In this document: piece by piece, positions 18,877 to 27,429 of the stretch
Position numbering within the stretch: position 1 is the stretch's first letter
Layout: each line of letters starts with the position of its first letter
DNA from: Seonamhaeicola sp. S2-3
GTDB lineage: Bacteria > Bacteroidota > Bacteroidia > Flavobacteriales > Flavobacteriaceae
NCBI RefSeq assembly: GCF_001971785.1
Contig: NZ_CP019389.1
Location: forward strand, 2,243,001 to 2,307,000
Length of the DNA: 64,000 nucleotides
Reading direction: 5' to 3'
Notes under the pieces: model-generated
The model's database searches: none
The model's input: the letters and a program-made list of their open reading frames with translations, nothing else
What the model was told of the DNA's origin: nothing
Translations under genes and position numbers: made by a program

Positions 18877-19917
18877 TTGGGTAAAACAAAAAAATATTCG
18901 TTAAAAGATATAGCTGAAGACTTAAATGTATCAAAAACAACGGTATCATTAGTGCTTAATGATAAGGGAAATGAGAATAAAATTAGTCAAGAAACTCAAA
19001 AGCGAATAAAGGCATATGCAAAAAAAAATGGATATGCGCCCAATCAACTAGCAAGAGGATTAAGTAGAGGTAAAAGTGAGGCTATTGGTTTAATTGTGCC
19101 TGATATTTCAGATCAGTTTTATGCTAAAATAGCAGGTATAATAGAAAAAAAGGCAAAAAAATTAGGCTATAATGTCGTGTATAGTAGTACCTATGAAGAT
19201 TCAGTTGAAGAAAACAAACTTATACGATCAATGCTCAATAGGCAAATTGATGGACTTATAATTGCTTCAACGCAAAATAATGCAGATGATATACAAATGC
19301 TTAAGCATGAAAGGGTTCCTTTTGTACTTATAGATAGGCATTATCCCGATAAAGAAACAGATTATGTAGTTGTAAATAACTTTAAAGGAATGAAGATTGC
19401 CACAGAGCATATTTTGAATTTGGGAAGACGTAAATTGGGCTTTATATCGCTTAATACACCTTTAGATGCTTTAAATCAAAGGTATAATGGGTTCAAGGCG
19501 GCACTAAATGATTGTGGAATAGAACTAGATGAAAAACGGGTAAAGACATTAAACCAGGGCTATTTTGCGGATGAAATGCCAAATGCTATTAAACAGCTAG
19601 TAGAAAATGAAAATGTTGATAGTCTTGTTTTTGGAACGCATTATCTCACTATGGAAGGTTTAAGGATACTAAAAAGTATAAACGTTAAAGTTCCAGAAGA
19701 GGTAGCTATTGTAAGTTTTGACGAAACCCAAGCTTTTGATTTAATAAGCCCTCCAATTACAGCCGTAATACAGCCTATTAATGACATTGGAAGTTTAGCA
19801 TTAGAAATTTTATTAAAAAAAATTGAAAATAGAAAAACTACAAATAAATTAAACTATGAAAACATAATTTTAGATTTAAAACTAGAAGTAAGAAAATCGT
19901 GTGGAATAAAAGATTAG
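18877..19917 (+). CDS. LacI-family transcriptional regulator, TTG start
   Basis: A 346-residue regulator with a LacI helix-turn-helix (YSLKDIAEDLNVSKTTVSLVL, residues 7-27), the hinge-helix segment NGYAPNQLARGLSRGKSEAIG, and a periplasmic-binding-protein-like effector domain (IGLIVPDISDQFYAKIAGII onward) ending near KLEVRKSC. No ATG exists near the N-terminus; TTG at 18877 fits the family start, although upstream ATT codons in frame are also possible. One operator candidate touches the start codon and a perfect copy lies 22 bases after the gene, ahead of the GH38 operon. It probably represses both itself and that operon until a sugar from mannan breakdown binds. Effector identity is unknown. 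Confidence 0.9.
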   Translation: MGKTKKYSLKDIAEDLNVSKTTVSLVLNDKGNENKISQETQKRIKAYAKKNGYAPNQLARGLSRGKSEAIGLIVPDISDQFYAKIAGIIEKKAKKLGYNVVYSSTYEDSVEENKLIRSMLNRQIDGLIIASTQNNADDIQMLKHERVPFVLIDRHYPDKETDYVVVNNFKGMKIATEHILNLGRRKLGFISLNTPLDALNQRYNGFKAALNDCGIELDEKRVKTLNQGYFADEMPNAIKQLVENENVDSLVFGTHYLTMEGLRILKSINVKVPEEVAIVSFDETQAFDLISPPITAVIQPINDIGSLALEILLKKIENRKTTNKLNYENIILDLKLEVRKSCGIKD

Positions 19918-19938
19918 GAATTTTTATTTCAACACTAA

Positions 19939-19952
19939 CTAAACCGGTTTAG
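19939..19952. promoter_or_regulatory. Perfect LacI-type palindromic operator before GH38 operon
   Basis: CTAAACCGGTTTAG is a perfect 14-bp palindrome in the 66-base gap between the lacI stop and the GH38 start, 32 bases upstream of that start. With the near-copy at 18862 it forms a pair spaced about 1.08 kb apart. It is the most likely control point of the 19984-34007 operon. Confidence 0.75.
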
Positions 19953-19983
19953 CAACCAACTAAATAAATTAAGCATTAAAACA

Positions 19984-22869
19984 ATGGAAAAAAATAGAAA
20001 ATTTAAAATGAAAGCTTTCAGTATTTTGGCGCTTTTTGTGTTTTATCACGGGTTTTGCCAAAGTAAATCAATCATTAATATTGCTTACCCAAAGCCATAT
20101 GAATATAAGCAAGTTGAAGGAGAGTTTGTGGTTAAAGCCCATATAGAAGGAAATGTAAAATCTTCTTTAAAAAAGATACGTTTTGAAAATGGACGTACCA
20201 TAAATATTCACCATGATGCTCATAACGCCAATGCTTGGTTGCCCATTTTTGGATATCCAGAAACCATTGAGTTTATAAGTTCCAAACCGTCCAAAAATCA
20301 AAAGCAATTGTTCACACCACTTGTAATGCCTGATTGGGGGTATTTCTCAGAAGGAACATTTCATGTAATATCTTCTTCTCATCAAGATATTGCATGGATG
20401 GATACGCCTGATGTATGCAGACATGAACGTATCAATGAAATTATTGCGCCTGCTTTAGATATCATGAAGACCGATAAGGCTTACTATTTTGGTATGGAAC
20501 AAACGCTAAACCTAAAAGAGTTTATTGAAGAAAAACCAGAGCGTAAACCAGAAGTTTTACAGCGTTATAAAGAGGGGCGTTTTACATGGGGCGCAACTTA
20601 CAATCAACCCTACGAAGGCATGCAAATGGGAGAACAACTGGTTAGGGAAATGTATTTTGGTAAACTATGGATTAAAGATAATTTTGATAATGTAGACGAA
20701 AAAACAGCCTATAATACAGATGTTCCTGGAAGGACTCTACAATTTCCACAAATACTCGCTAAGTCTGGTGTAGAAAATCTTTTTGTATCTAGAATGAGAG
20801 AAGGTTTTTATAACTGGCATTCGCCAGATGGCTCTGCAGTGGCCACTTATTCTCCAGGGAATTACGGTTGGGCTATCATGTTCTACAAATTTTTTGAAGA
20901 AGATGCTATTGAGGCACTTCGAAAATTGCAAACAAGAGTGAAAATGTGGGGAGAATATTATAAAGAACACAATTTACCACCTCATTTTGCTGTAGTTTTA
21001 AGTAATGATGCCTCAGGGCCATCACATGTCGGTCCAATTATTACAGAATGGAATAAGATTGTAGAAATGGCAGATGTTAAAATACCAACCATAAAACACT
21101 CTACGGTTACTGGTTTTCTGTCTGAAATGAAACAGCCAGGAGCCAAGTTTGAATATTTGGAAGGAGACAGACCAAACATTTGGGCTTATATTCATGGCCC
21201 AGGGCACCATAAAGCAATATCTGCATCAAGAGAAGCGGGAAGGATTCTCCCCTCTGCCGAAATTTTTAACACTATAGACGCTATGATTAACAATAGTTTT
21301 GAAAACTATCCAGCAGAACGTTTATCTAAAGCCTTTGAAGAATCTATTTATCCAGACCACGGTTGGGGTGGTAAAAACGGACATATAACCGATAGTATTT
21401 TTAAAAGCAAACTAGAGTTTGCGGCTAGTGAAGCCAATAGCTTGCTAGAAAATTCATTAAAATCATTATCAAAAAAAATAAAAACAGATAGAGATGATGC
21501 CGTTATCGTATTTAATGATTTGTCATGGGAAAGAAACGGCTTGGTTAGCATCAATTTAGATAATGCAAGTTTATACTATGTGGTAGATGAAAACAACAAA
21601 GTTGTACCCTCGCAAGTAAGCGCTGCAAATAAAAATAGTTTACATATTCACGTTTCAAATGTTCCTTCATTAGGTTACAAAACTTTTTATCTTAAAAAAG
21701 GTAAAAAGAATTTAAAAGTAAATAAAACGGTCTTGCCAAATGTATTGTCAAATAACTTTTATAACCTCCACCTAGGTAATGGTGGTATAACGTATCTATA
21801 CGATAATGTTTTGAAAAAAGAAATTCTCAAAACAACAAAGTTTTCTGGAGGAGATATTCTAACATTAGGTTACAAAGGAAATGGTGCGGGAGAATTTACC
21901 CAAATGACCAAACCAAACATGGATGGATACAATAAAACCAGTAACCATAACATGCTATGGCAGATAACAGAAGATGGTGCAGTATTTACAGAATATATGG
22001 CTAAAACTAAATTTAAACATACAGAAGTTGTTCAAAAAGTTAGGGTGTTTCATCAAGAAAAGAAAATAGATTTTTTAATAGACCTAGTTAATTGGGACGG
22101 CACGCACAATAGGGAGTTTAGGTTTGCTATTCCCTTAAATATGAATAACTCTAAAATAAAACTAGAACAACCATTGGCAATTGCAGAGGTTGGTGCTTCT
22201 GAAATGAAAAATGCTCCAGGCGGTTGGGCATGGGGTGGAACTTATGATAGTAAACCAGACACTGTACACCCACGTGAGGTACTTAACTTTATATCGGCAG
22301 AAAATGATGATTTATTAGTAGCCATGTCAACCGATGTTGCTGTTGCAGACTGGATAGACCCTACTAGAGAAGCTGTTCCGTACACCGTGCTGCAAGGGCT
22401 TTTATTAGCATCGCACAAGAGTTGTCATGGAGAAGGTAATTGGTACCATCAAACAGGTGATCACCATTTTAAGTTCTCTTTAGGCACGAGTAAACCAAAT
22501 TCATCTTTTGCTTATAAATTTGGTACCGCTTCAAACCACCCTCTTAGATCCGTAGTAAAGAAGAGTAGGAATAAACTGGCTAAGTTGCCTGAAAGTGGCA
22601 GTTTTGTAAACGTATCAGATTCTATGGTTCGTGTTAGCACCATAAAAAAGAGTGAAAAGGGTAATGATGTTATTTTAAGGCTGGTAGAAATGGAAGGAGA
22701 AAATAAAAAGCCAACCATAGAGTTCTCACAACCAATACACACATTAATTAAAACCAATTTAATTGAAGAGGAAGAAGCTCAACTGGAAGCTTCAGGAAAT
22801 ATTCTGAAAATAGATATAGGGCACAATGCCATAGATACTTACAAACTTAAATTTAAAAATAAAAACTAA
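19984..22869 (+). CDS. GH38 alpha-mannosidase, secreted
   Basis: A 961-residue GH38 enzyme, first gene of the long central operon. A Sec signal ends near FCQ (residues 10-26; M9 is an alternative start giving a shorter signal). Zinc ligands are H133 and D135 in SSHQDIAW, where Ser replaces the first His of the usual HSHxDxGW sequence but both metal ligands are kept. D246 in NTDVPGRT is the likely nucleophile. A middle helical domain (with YPDHGWGGKNGH near residue 455) and the C-terminal beta domains follow. It is only distantly similar to the GH38 at 23, so the two probably differ in linkage preference. The RraA gene starts 3 bases after its stop, which implies cotranscription. Confidence 0.9.
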   Translation: MEKNRKFKMKAFSILALFVFYHGFCQSKSIINIAYPKPYEYKQVEGEFVVKAHIEGNVKSSLKKIRFENGRTINIHHDAHNANAWLPIFGYPETIEFISSKPSKNQKQLFTPLVMPDWGYFSEGTFHVISSSHQDIAWMDTPDVCRHERINEIIAPALDIMKTDKAYYFGMEQTLNLKEFIEEKPERKPEVLQRYKEGRFTWGATYNQPYEGMQMGEQLVREMYFGKLWIKDNFDNVDEKTAYNTDVPGRTLQFPQILAKSGVENLFVSRMREGFYNWHSPDGSAVATYSPGNYGWAIMFYKFFEEDAIEALRKLQTRVKMWGEYYKEHNLPPHFAVVLSNDASGPSHVGPIITEWNKIVEMADVKIPTIKHSTVTGFLSEMKQPGAKFEYLEGDRPNIWAYIHGPGHHKAISASREAGRILPSAEIFNTIDAMINNSFENYPAERLSKAFEESIYPDHGWGGKNGHITDSIFKSKLEFAASEANSLLENSLKSLSKKIKTDRDDAVIVFNDLSWERNGLVSINLDNASLYYVVDENNKVVPSQVSAANKNSLHIHVSNVPSLGYKTFYLKKGKKNLKVNKTVLPNVLSNNFYNLHLGNGGITYLYDNVLKKEILKTTKFSGGDILTLGYKGNGAGEFTQMTKPNMDGYNKTSNHNMLWQITEDGAVFTEYMAKTKFKHTEVVQKVRVFHQEKKIDFLIDLVNWDGTHNREFRFAIPLNMNNSKIKLEQPLAIAEVGASEMKNAPGGWAWGGTYDSKPDTVHPREVLNFISAENDDLLVAMSTDVAVADWIDPTREAVPYTVLQGLLLASHKSCHGEGNWYHQTGDHHFKFSLGTSKPNSSFAYKFGTASNHPLRSVVKKSRNKLAKLPESGSFVNVSDSMVRVSTIKKSEKGNDVILRLVEMEGENKKPTIEFSQPIHTLIKTNLIEEEEAQLEASGNILKIDIGHNAIDTYKLKFKNKN

Positions 22870-22872
22870 ATT

Positions 22873-23577
22873 ATGACCAGTAAAAAAGCATTGTGGCAAA
22901 ACGATAAGGAGTTATTTGCCATAGCAAAATCTGAATTATTTGTAGCCCTAGTAGGTGATATTTTAGACACGTTGGGGTACCAACATCAATTTTTACCGCC
23001 AAACATAAAACCTTTAAGCACAGATTTTGTGGTTATAGGTAGGGCTATGCCAGTTTTAGAGACCGATGTTTTTGAAGAATCCGCCAAAGAGACAAAAAAC
23101 CCCATGATGAAAAAGCCTTTTGGGATTATGTTTGAAGCCTTAGACGATTTAAAAGAGGATGAAGTTTATATCTGTTCAGGTTCTTCGCCCAGATATGCAC
23201 TTTGGGGAGGATTAATGAGTACCCGAGCTATGAAACTAAAGGCTGCAGGTGCTGTGCTTCATGGCTATTCACGAGATACCAATGAAGTTTTAAACCTTAA
23301 TTTTCCAACATTTTCATACGGAGGATATGCCCAAGACCAAGGCCCTAGAGGAAAGGTTATAGATTATCGTGTACCAATAGAAATTGAAGGCACGCGTATT
23401 AACCCAGGAGATATCATTTATGGTGATAGAGATGGCGTAGTTGTTATACCAAAAGAAGTTGAAGTAAAAGTGTTTAATGGAGCCATAGAAAAGGCCAGAG
23501 GAGAGCAACTCGTAAAAAAAGCTCTAGAGGAAGGCATGAGTACCGTAGATGCTTATAACAAATTTGGAATTATGTAG
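22873..23577 (+). CDS. RraA-family protein, probable class II pyruvate aldolase
   Basis: A 234-residue RraA/HMG-aldolase-like protein. The fold is indicated by DILDTLGYQHQFLPPNIKPL, the WGGLMSTRAMKLKAAGAVLHG segment, the SRDTNEV sequence that corresponds to the R-D metal-binding region of the aldolases, and PGDIIYGDRDGVVVIP. Many family members are divalent-metal aldolases or decarboxylases acting on 4-hydroxy-2-oxo acids and releasing pyruvate. In an operon with a mannonate dehydratase, whose product 2-keto-3-deoxygluconate is a 4-hydroxy-2-oxo acid, cleavage to pyruvate and glyceraldehyde is an attractive role. That role is inference. Cytoplasmic; no signal peptide. Confidence 0.8.
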   Translation: MTSKKALWQNDKELFAIAKSELFVALVGDILDTLGYQHQFLPPNIKPLSTDFVVIGRAMPVLETDVFEESAKETKNPMMKKPFGIMFEALDDLKEDEVYICSGSSPRYALWGGLMSTRAMKLKAAGAVLHGYSRDTNEVLNLNFPTFSYGGYAQDQGPRGKVIDYRVPIEIEGTRINPGDIIYGDRDGVVVIPKEVEVKVFNGAIEKARGEQLVKKALEEGMSTVDAYNKFGIM

Positions 23578-23614
23578 AAGAAAAAACAAACCAGCACTAA
23601 ACTAAATACAAATT

Positions 23615-25066
23615 ATGAAAACCAGCACATCATTTTATGTTTACGGAATCAGTTTCGTATCTACTATTGGAGGCTTCCTTTTTGGATATGATACGGCCAT
23701 AATTTCCGGATGTAATACATTTTTAGAAAGTCAATACAACTTGTCAGCAAGTATGTTAGGTTGGGTGGTGTCATCGGCTTTATTAGGTACCATATTAGGA
23801 TGTATTATATCAGGAAGTATAACAGATAAATTTGGTAGAAAAAAAGCTTTGATAGTGGCGGCCATATGTTTATTGATTTCAGCTTTAGGTTCTATGTTAC
23901 CACCGCAATTTTTAGGCAATTTAAATAATGCCTATTGGGTATCGGCATCGGCTAACAATTCATTTATATTTTTGGTGGTAGTTAGAATTATTGGGGGTAT
24001 AGGCGTAGGTATAACTTCTGTTGTAGCACCCATTTATATTTCAGAATTAACATTGCCTCAAAAACGAGGTAGAATGGTATCACTTTACCAACTATCCATT
24101 ACCCTAGGCATTCTATTGGCCTTTTTAGTAGATTGGATGGTGTTAAATAACGCAGGAAAATCAGCCGGTGTTATTACACAAGAAAGTGGTGGTTTTTGGA
24201 ATTGGCTGTTTGTTCAAGAAATTTGGCGTGGTATGTTTGGTACAGAAATCCCCATAGCTTTATTGTTCTTACTACTGTTGTTTATGGTGCCTGAAAGCCC
24301 AAGATGGTTGGCAGTAAACGGCAAAGAAAATAAAGCATACGACATAATGGTGAAAACTATGGGAGAGTTTATGGCGAAATCTCAAATGAACGAAATTCAA
24401 TCTGTAGTAAAAACTGAATCCCAAGGTTTTAAAGACTTACTAAAACCTTATTTAAGGCGTCCGTTTTTAATAGGGATTTTACTACCCATGTTTTCACATT
24501 TAAGTGGTATTGCGGCCATTATGTATTTTGCGCCCAATATTTTAAATGAATCCATTAAAAGTGTAGAAAGTTCATTTTTAGGCGCGGTTTTAGTAGGATT
24601 GGTAAATTCCATTTTTACATTTGTAGCCATCATAAATATTGAGCGTTACGGGAGAAGAAAACTGCTTCTAATTGGTGTAGTGGGTGCAGCCATATCTTTA
24701 TTTGGCGTGGCTACCTTATTTGCTATAGGTTCTAGTTTAGTTATTATTCCATTATTACTTTACGTAGCATGTTTTGCTTTTTCTTATGGCCCTATTGTTT
24801 GGGTTATTATTAGTGAAATATTCCCCACTAAAATTAGAGGTTTGGCAGTTAGTATTGGTAGTTTATCTTTAATGGTTACAGGTTTTTTTATCACATTAAC
24901 TAACCCAGTGTTTATTGAAACCATAAAACCATCGGGAACCTTTTTCCTTTATGGCGCATTAACACTGCCTGCTATTTGGTTTATATGGAAGTTTGTGCCA
25001 GAAACCAAAGGCAAAACATTAGAAGAAATAGAAATGTCTTGGAAACAAGACAAAACAAAAGATTGA
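23615..25066 (+). CDS. MFS sugar porter (XylE-like), second copy
   Basis: A 483-residue inner-membrane sugar:proton symporter with about 12 transmembrane helices. It shows GGFLFGYDTAIISG in TM1, the DKFGRKKAL loop, the RIIGGIGVGITSVVAPIYISEL and QKRGRMVSLYQL segments, PESPRWLA, and PETKGKTLEEIEMSW at the end. It is longer than the copy at 4048 because of an insert in the TM3 region and a longer loop near residues 185-200. It lies in the LacI-controlled operon between the RraA and cupin genes, 37 and 6 bases away. Likely substrate is mannose or a related hexose freed by the neighbouring mannosidases. Confidence 0.9.
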   Translation: MKTSTSFYVYGISFVSTIGGFLFGYDTAIISGCNTFLESQYNLSASMLGWVVSSALLGTILGCIISGSITDKFGRKKALIVAAICLLISALGSMLPPQFLGNLNNAYWVSASANNSFIFLVVVRIIGGIGVGITSVVAPIYISELTLPQKRGRMVSLYQLSITLGILLAFLVDWMVLNNAGKSAGVITQESGGFWNWLFVQEIWRGMFGTEIPIALLFLLLLFMVPESPRWLAVNGKENKAYDIMVKTMGEFMAKSQMNEIQSVVKTESQGFKDLLKPYLRRPFLIGILLPMFSHLSGIAAIMYFAPNILNESIKSVESSFLGAVLVGLVNSIFTFVAIINIERYGRRKLLLIGVVGAAISLFGVATLFAIGSSLVIIPLLLYVACFAFSYGPIVWVIISEIFPTKIRGLAVSIGSLSLMVTGFFITLTNPVFIETIKPSGTFFLYGALTLPAIWFIWKFVPETKGKTLEEIEMSWKQDKTKD

Positions 25067-25072
25067 AACTTT

Positions 25073-25504
25073 ATGGATAAAAATGTTATTGAACAGTACA
25101 AAGTAGAAGGTAATGGTTATCACCCGTTTTTAATACGAGAAGGCTGGCAAGTAGCACAGCTAAACTATATGCCAGAGCAGCACATAGATAATATAAAAAA
25201 GCTAGATGTTCATTTTTTAACCGATGAGGTGTTTATCCTTTTAAAAGGAGAAGCTGTTTTAATTGGTGCAAAAATAGAAGATGGTAATGTGGTTTTTGAA
25301 ACCGAACTTTTAAAAACAAACATTACCTATAATATTCCTGCCAATACGTGGCATAATATTGCTATGAAAGAAGGAAGCGAGATTATTATCGTTGAAAAAT
25401 CAAACACACACATCTCAGACTTTGAGTTTTTTCAATTAAATAAAGCACAAATAACTGAACTGAAACAGAAGGTAGCAGCTTGTTTTAATAACCAACAAAA
25501 GTAA
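25073..25504 (+). CDS. Small cupin-fold protein
   Basis: A 143-residue protein with a single predicted cupin beta barrel: TDEVFILLKGEAVLIGA in the first motif region and NIPANTWHNIAMKEGSEIIIVE in the second. Candidate metal-binding residues are His68 or its neighbour and the His in TWHNI, but the first cupin motif is incomplete, so metal binding is uncertain. It has no signal peptide. It sits 6 bases after the MFS gene and 6 before the SDR gene. A role in sugar or sugar-acid handling, such as an isomerase or sensor, is possible; I do not recognise a specific function. Confidence 0.6.
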   Translation: MDKNVIEQYKVEGNGYHPFLIREGWQVAQLNYMPEQHIDNIKKLDVHFLTDEVFILLKGEAVLIGAKIEDGNVVFETELLKTNITYNIPANTWHNIAMKEGSEIIIVEKSNTHISDFEFFQLNKAQITELKQKVAACFNNQQK

Positions 25505-25510
25505 AACCTA

Positions 25511-26314
25511 ATGACAAAAATTAATTTAAAAGGGAAAAAAGCTCTAGTAACAGGAGGAAGTCAAGGTATTGGTGCCGGAATTTGTAAAGCATTGGCTGCC
25601 TGTGGGGCAGATGTATTTATCAATTACTTTAATAACAAAGAGAAAGCGCAAGCGGTGGCTAACCATATAAAAGCTGAATACAAGGTTAACGCAAGTATAG
25701 GAAAAGCCAATGTAGCAAATGCCTCAGAAGTTAAAGCAATGTTCGGCAAAATGGACACTAAAATAGGCGCTATTGATATCCTTGTAAATAATGCAGGTAG
25801 CGAGAGTGTACACCATGTTTTAGATTTAGAAGAAGACGAATGGGATAGGGTTATGGACATCAACTTAAAAGGCCCTTTTCTATGTGCCAAAGAAGCAGGA
25901 AGACGTATGGAAAAGAATGGAGGTGGAGTTATTATAAATATTTCTTCAATTCATGATACTGTGCCAAGAAAAGGATTAATTCATTACTGTTCAGCAAAAT
26001 CTGGATTAAAAATGTTATCCAAATGTTTGTCTTTAGAATTAGCAGAAGATAATATTAGAGTGGTATCAGTTGCGCCGGGAGCTATAGAAACCAATATGAA
26101 TCGAGTGGAAATTAACAAATTTGGACGAGAGAAGTTTCATAATTGGATACCATCTGGTAGAATAGGAAATGTAGAAGAAGTTGCCAATACCGTAGCCTTT
26201 TTGGCAAGTGATATGGCAGATTATATAAACGGGGCAGATTTGTATATTGATGGAGCTTACATGAACCACACCATACAATATGATCCACGCCCTCAAAGAA
26301 AACCAAATAAATAG
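25511..26314 (+). CDS. SDR-family dehydrogenase, probable sugar 1-dehydrogenase
   Basis: A 267-residue short-chain dehydrogenase. The nucleotide-binding motif TGGSQGIG is at residues 14-21, NNAG near 92, and the catalytic Tyr159-x-x-x-Lys163 pair is in HYCSAKSG, preceded by INISSIHD. The later PGAIETNMNR and GRIGNVEEVANTVAFLASD segments are typical of the glucose 1-dehydrogenase-like branch. Within this operon it is the best candidate to oxidise a free aldose such as mannose to its lactone, since a lactonase gene begins at the very next base after its stop codon. The C-terminus carries a short basic tail (PRPQRKPNK). The substrate is inferred from context only. Confidence 0.85.
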   Translation: MTKINLKGKKALVTGGSQGIGAGICKALAACGADVFINYFNNKEKAQAVANHIKAEYKVNASIGKANVANASEVKAMFGKMDTKIGAIDILVNNAGSESVHHVLDLEEDEWDRVMDINLKGPFLCAKEAGRRMEKNGGGVIINISSIHDTVPRKGLIHYCSAKSGLKMLSKCLSLELAEDNIRVVSVAPGAIETNMNRVEINKFGREKFHNWIPSGRIGNVEEVANTVAFLASDMADYINGADLYIDGAYMNHTIQYDPRPQRKPNK

Positions 26315-27403
26315 ATGAAACTAATTTTAATAACTATAGCATTACAAAGTATGGGAGTTTTTTTCACAGGAAGCTATACGGGGCAAGGTACCCCAGCAGA
26401 AAATCCAAAAGGAGAAGGGATAGGTTGTTTTGAATTTAATTTAAAAACAGGTGAAATTCATAATATAGACTATATAGAACAACGAAATCCGAGTTACATG
26501 GTAATTTCTGAAGATAAAAAATACCTGTATGCTGTAGAGGAAACTAACCAAAATTTACAACCAAGGCTATATGCTTATAAGGTTGGTGAAAATGGTACAT
26601 TAAGTACTATAAATTCACAGCCTATACAGGGCGATTACGCCTGTCATCTAGCAATAATAGATAACAACTTGGTGTTAGCTAGCTATATGTCTGGAAATCT
26701 ATTATCCTATCCCATCAATAAGGATGGAAGTATTGAACCTTATTCTCAAGAAATTAAGCACAAAGGTGTTGGTCCCAATAAAGACAGACAAGAAGCGGCA
26801 CATGCACATATGATATACCCTTTTGCTAACAATCAAATGTATGCAGTAGATTTAACTTTAGATACAGCTAAAGCGTATCAATGGAAAGAAAAAGAACAAA
26901 AATGGGAGGCTACTCCTAGTTTAGATATATCAATTAACCCCGGTAGTGGTGCACGCCACATGGTAATGGATACCAATCAAAAGTTTGCCTACATACTAGG
27001 AGAATTAACAGGTGAGATTTTTGTTGCAGATTTAACCGAGGGAGAACCTAGCATTGTTCAAAAGATAAGTTTTATTCCTGAAAATCATGATGGGGCAATT
27101 GGTGGGGCGGCCATACGAATGCATCCTAACGGAAAATTTTTGTATGCATCTAATCGCGGTTCCGACACCATTGCTGTTTTTAAAATTGATACCCAATCAA
27201 AACAGTTATCACTTGTGAGGCATCAATCCACCTATGGTAAAACCCCACGGGATTTTAATATCCATCCCGAAGGCAAATGGCTTATTGCTGCCAATCAGGA
27301 CAGTAATAGTTTAGTAGTGTTCGAAATAAATACCAACGATGGCACACTTCAAAAAAAATCAACATTAAAAGTAAATACGCCAGTTAACATAAACTGGCTA
27401 TAA
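26315..27403 (+). CDS. Lactonase family protein (seven-bladed beta propeller)
   Basis: A 362-residue 6-phosphogluconolactonase/YbhE-type lactonase. It carries FFTGSYTGQG at the start and repeated propeller blades such as NPSYMVISEDKKYLYAVEE, GSGARHMVMDTNQKFAYIL and IRMHPNGKFLYASNRGSDTI, with the conserved TPRDFNIHPEGKWLIAANQ near the C-terminus. The start codon abuts the SDR stop. The first 12 residues are hydrophobic; ATG at 26351 (M13) would give a start more typical of the cytoplasmic family, so the N-terminus is uncertain. It likely hydrolyses the sugar lactone made by the SDR enzyme to the free acid. Confidence 0.85.
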   Translation: MKLILITIALQSMGVFFTGSYTGQGTPAENPKGEGIGCFEFNLKTGEIHNIDYIEQRNPSYMVISEDKKYLYAVEETNQNLQPRLYAYKVGENGTLSTINSQPIQGDYACHLAIIDNNLVLASYMSGNLLSYPINKDGSIEPYSQEIKHKGVGPNKDRQEAAHAHMIYPFANNQMYAVDLTLDTAKAYQWKEKEQKWEATPSLDISINPGSGARHMVMDTNQKFAYILGELTGEIFVADLTEGEPSIVQKISFIPENHDGAIGGAAIRMHPNGKFLYASNRGSDTIAVFKIDTQSKQLSLVRHQSTYGKTPRDFNIHPEGKWLIAANQDSNSLVVFEINTNDGTLQKKSTLKVNTPVNINWL

Positions 27404-27429
27404 ACCAGCGTTAATAAATACAAGTTATA

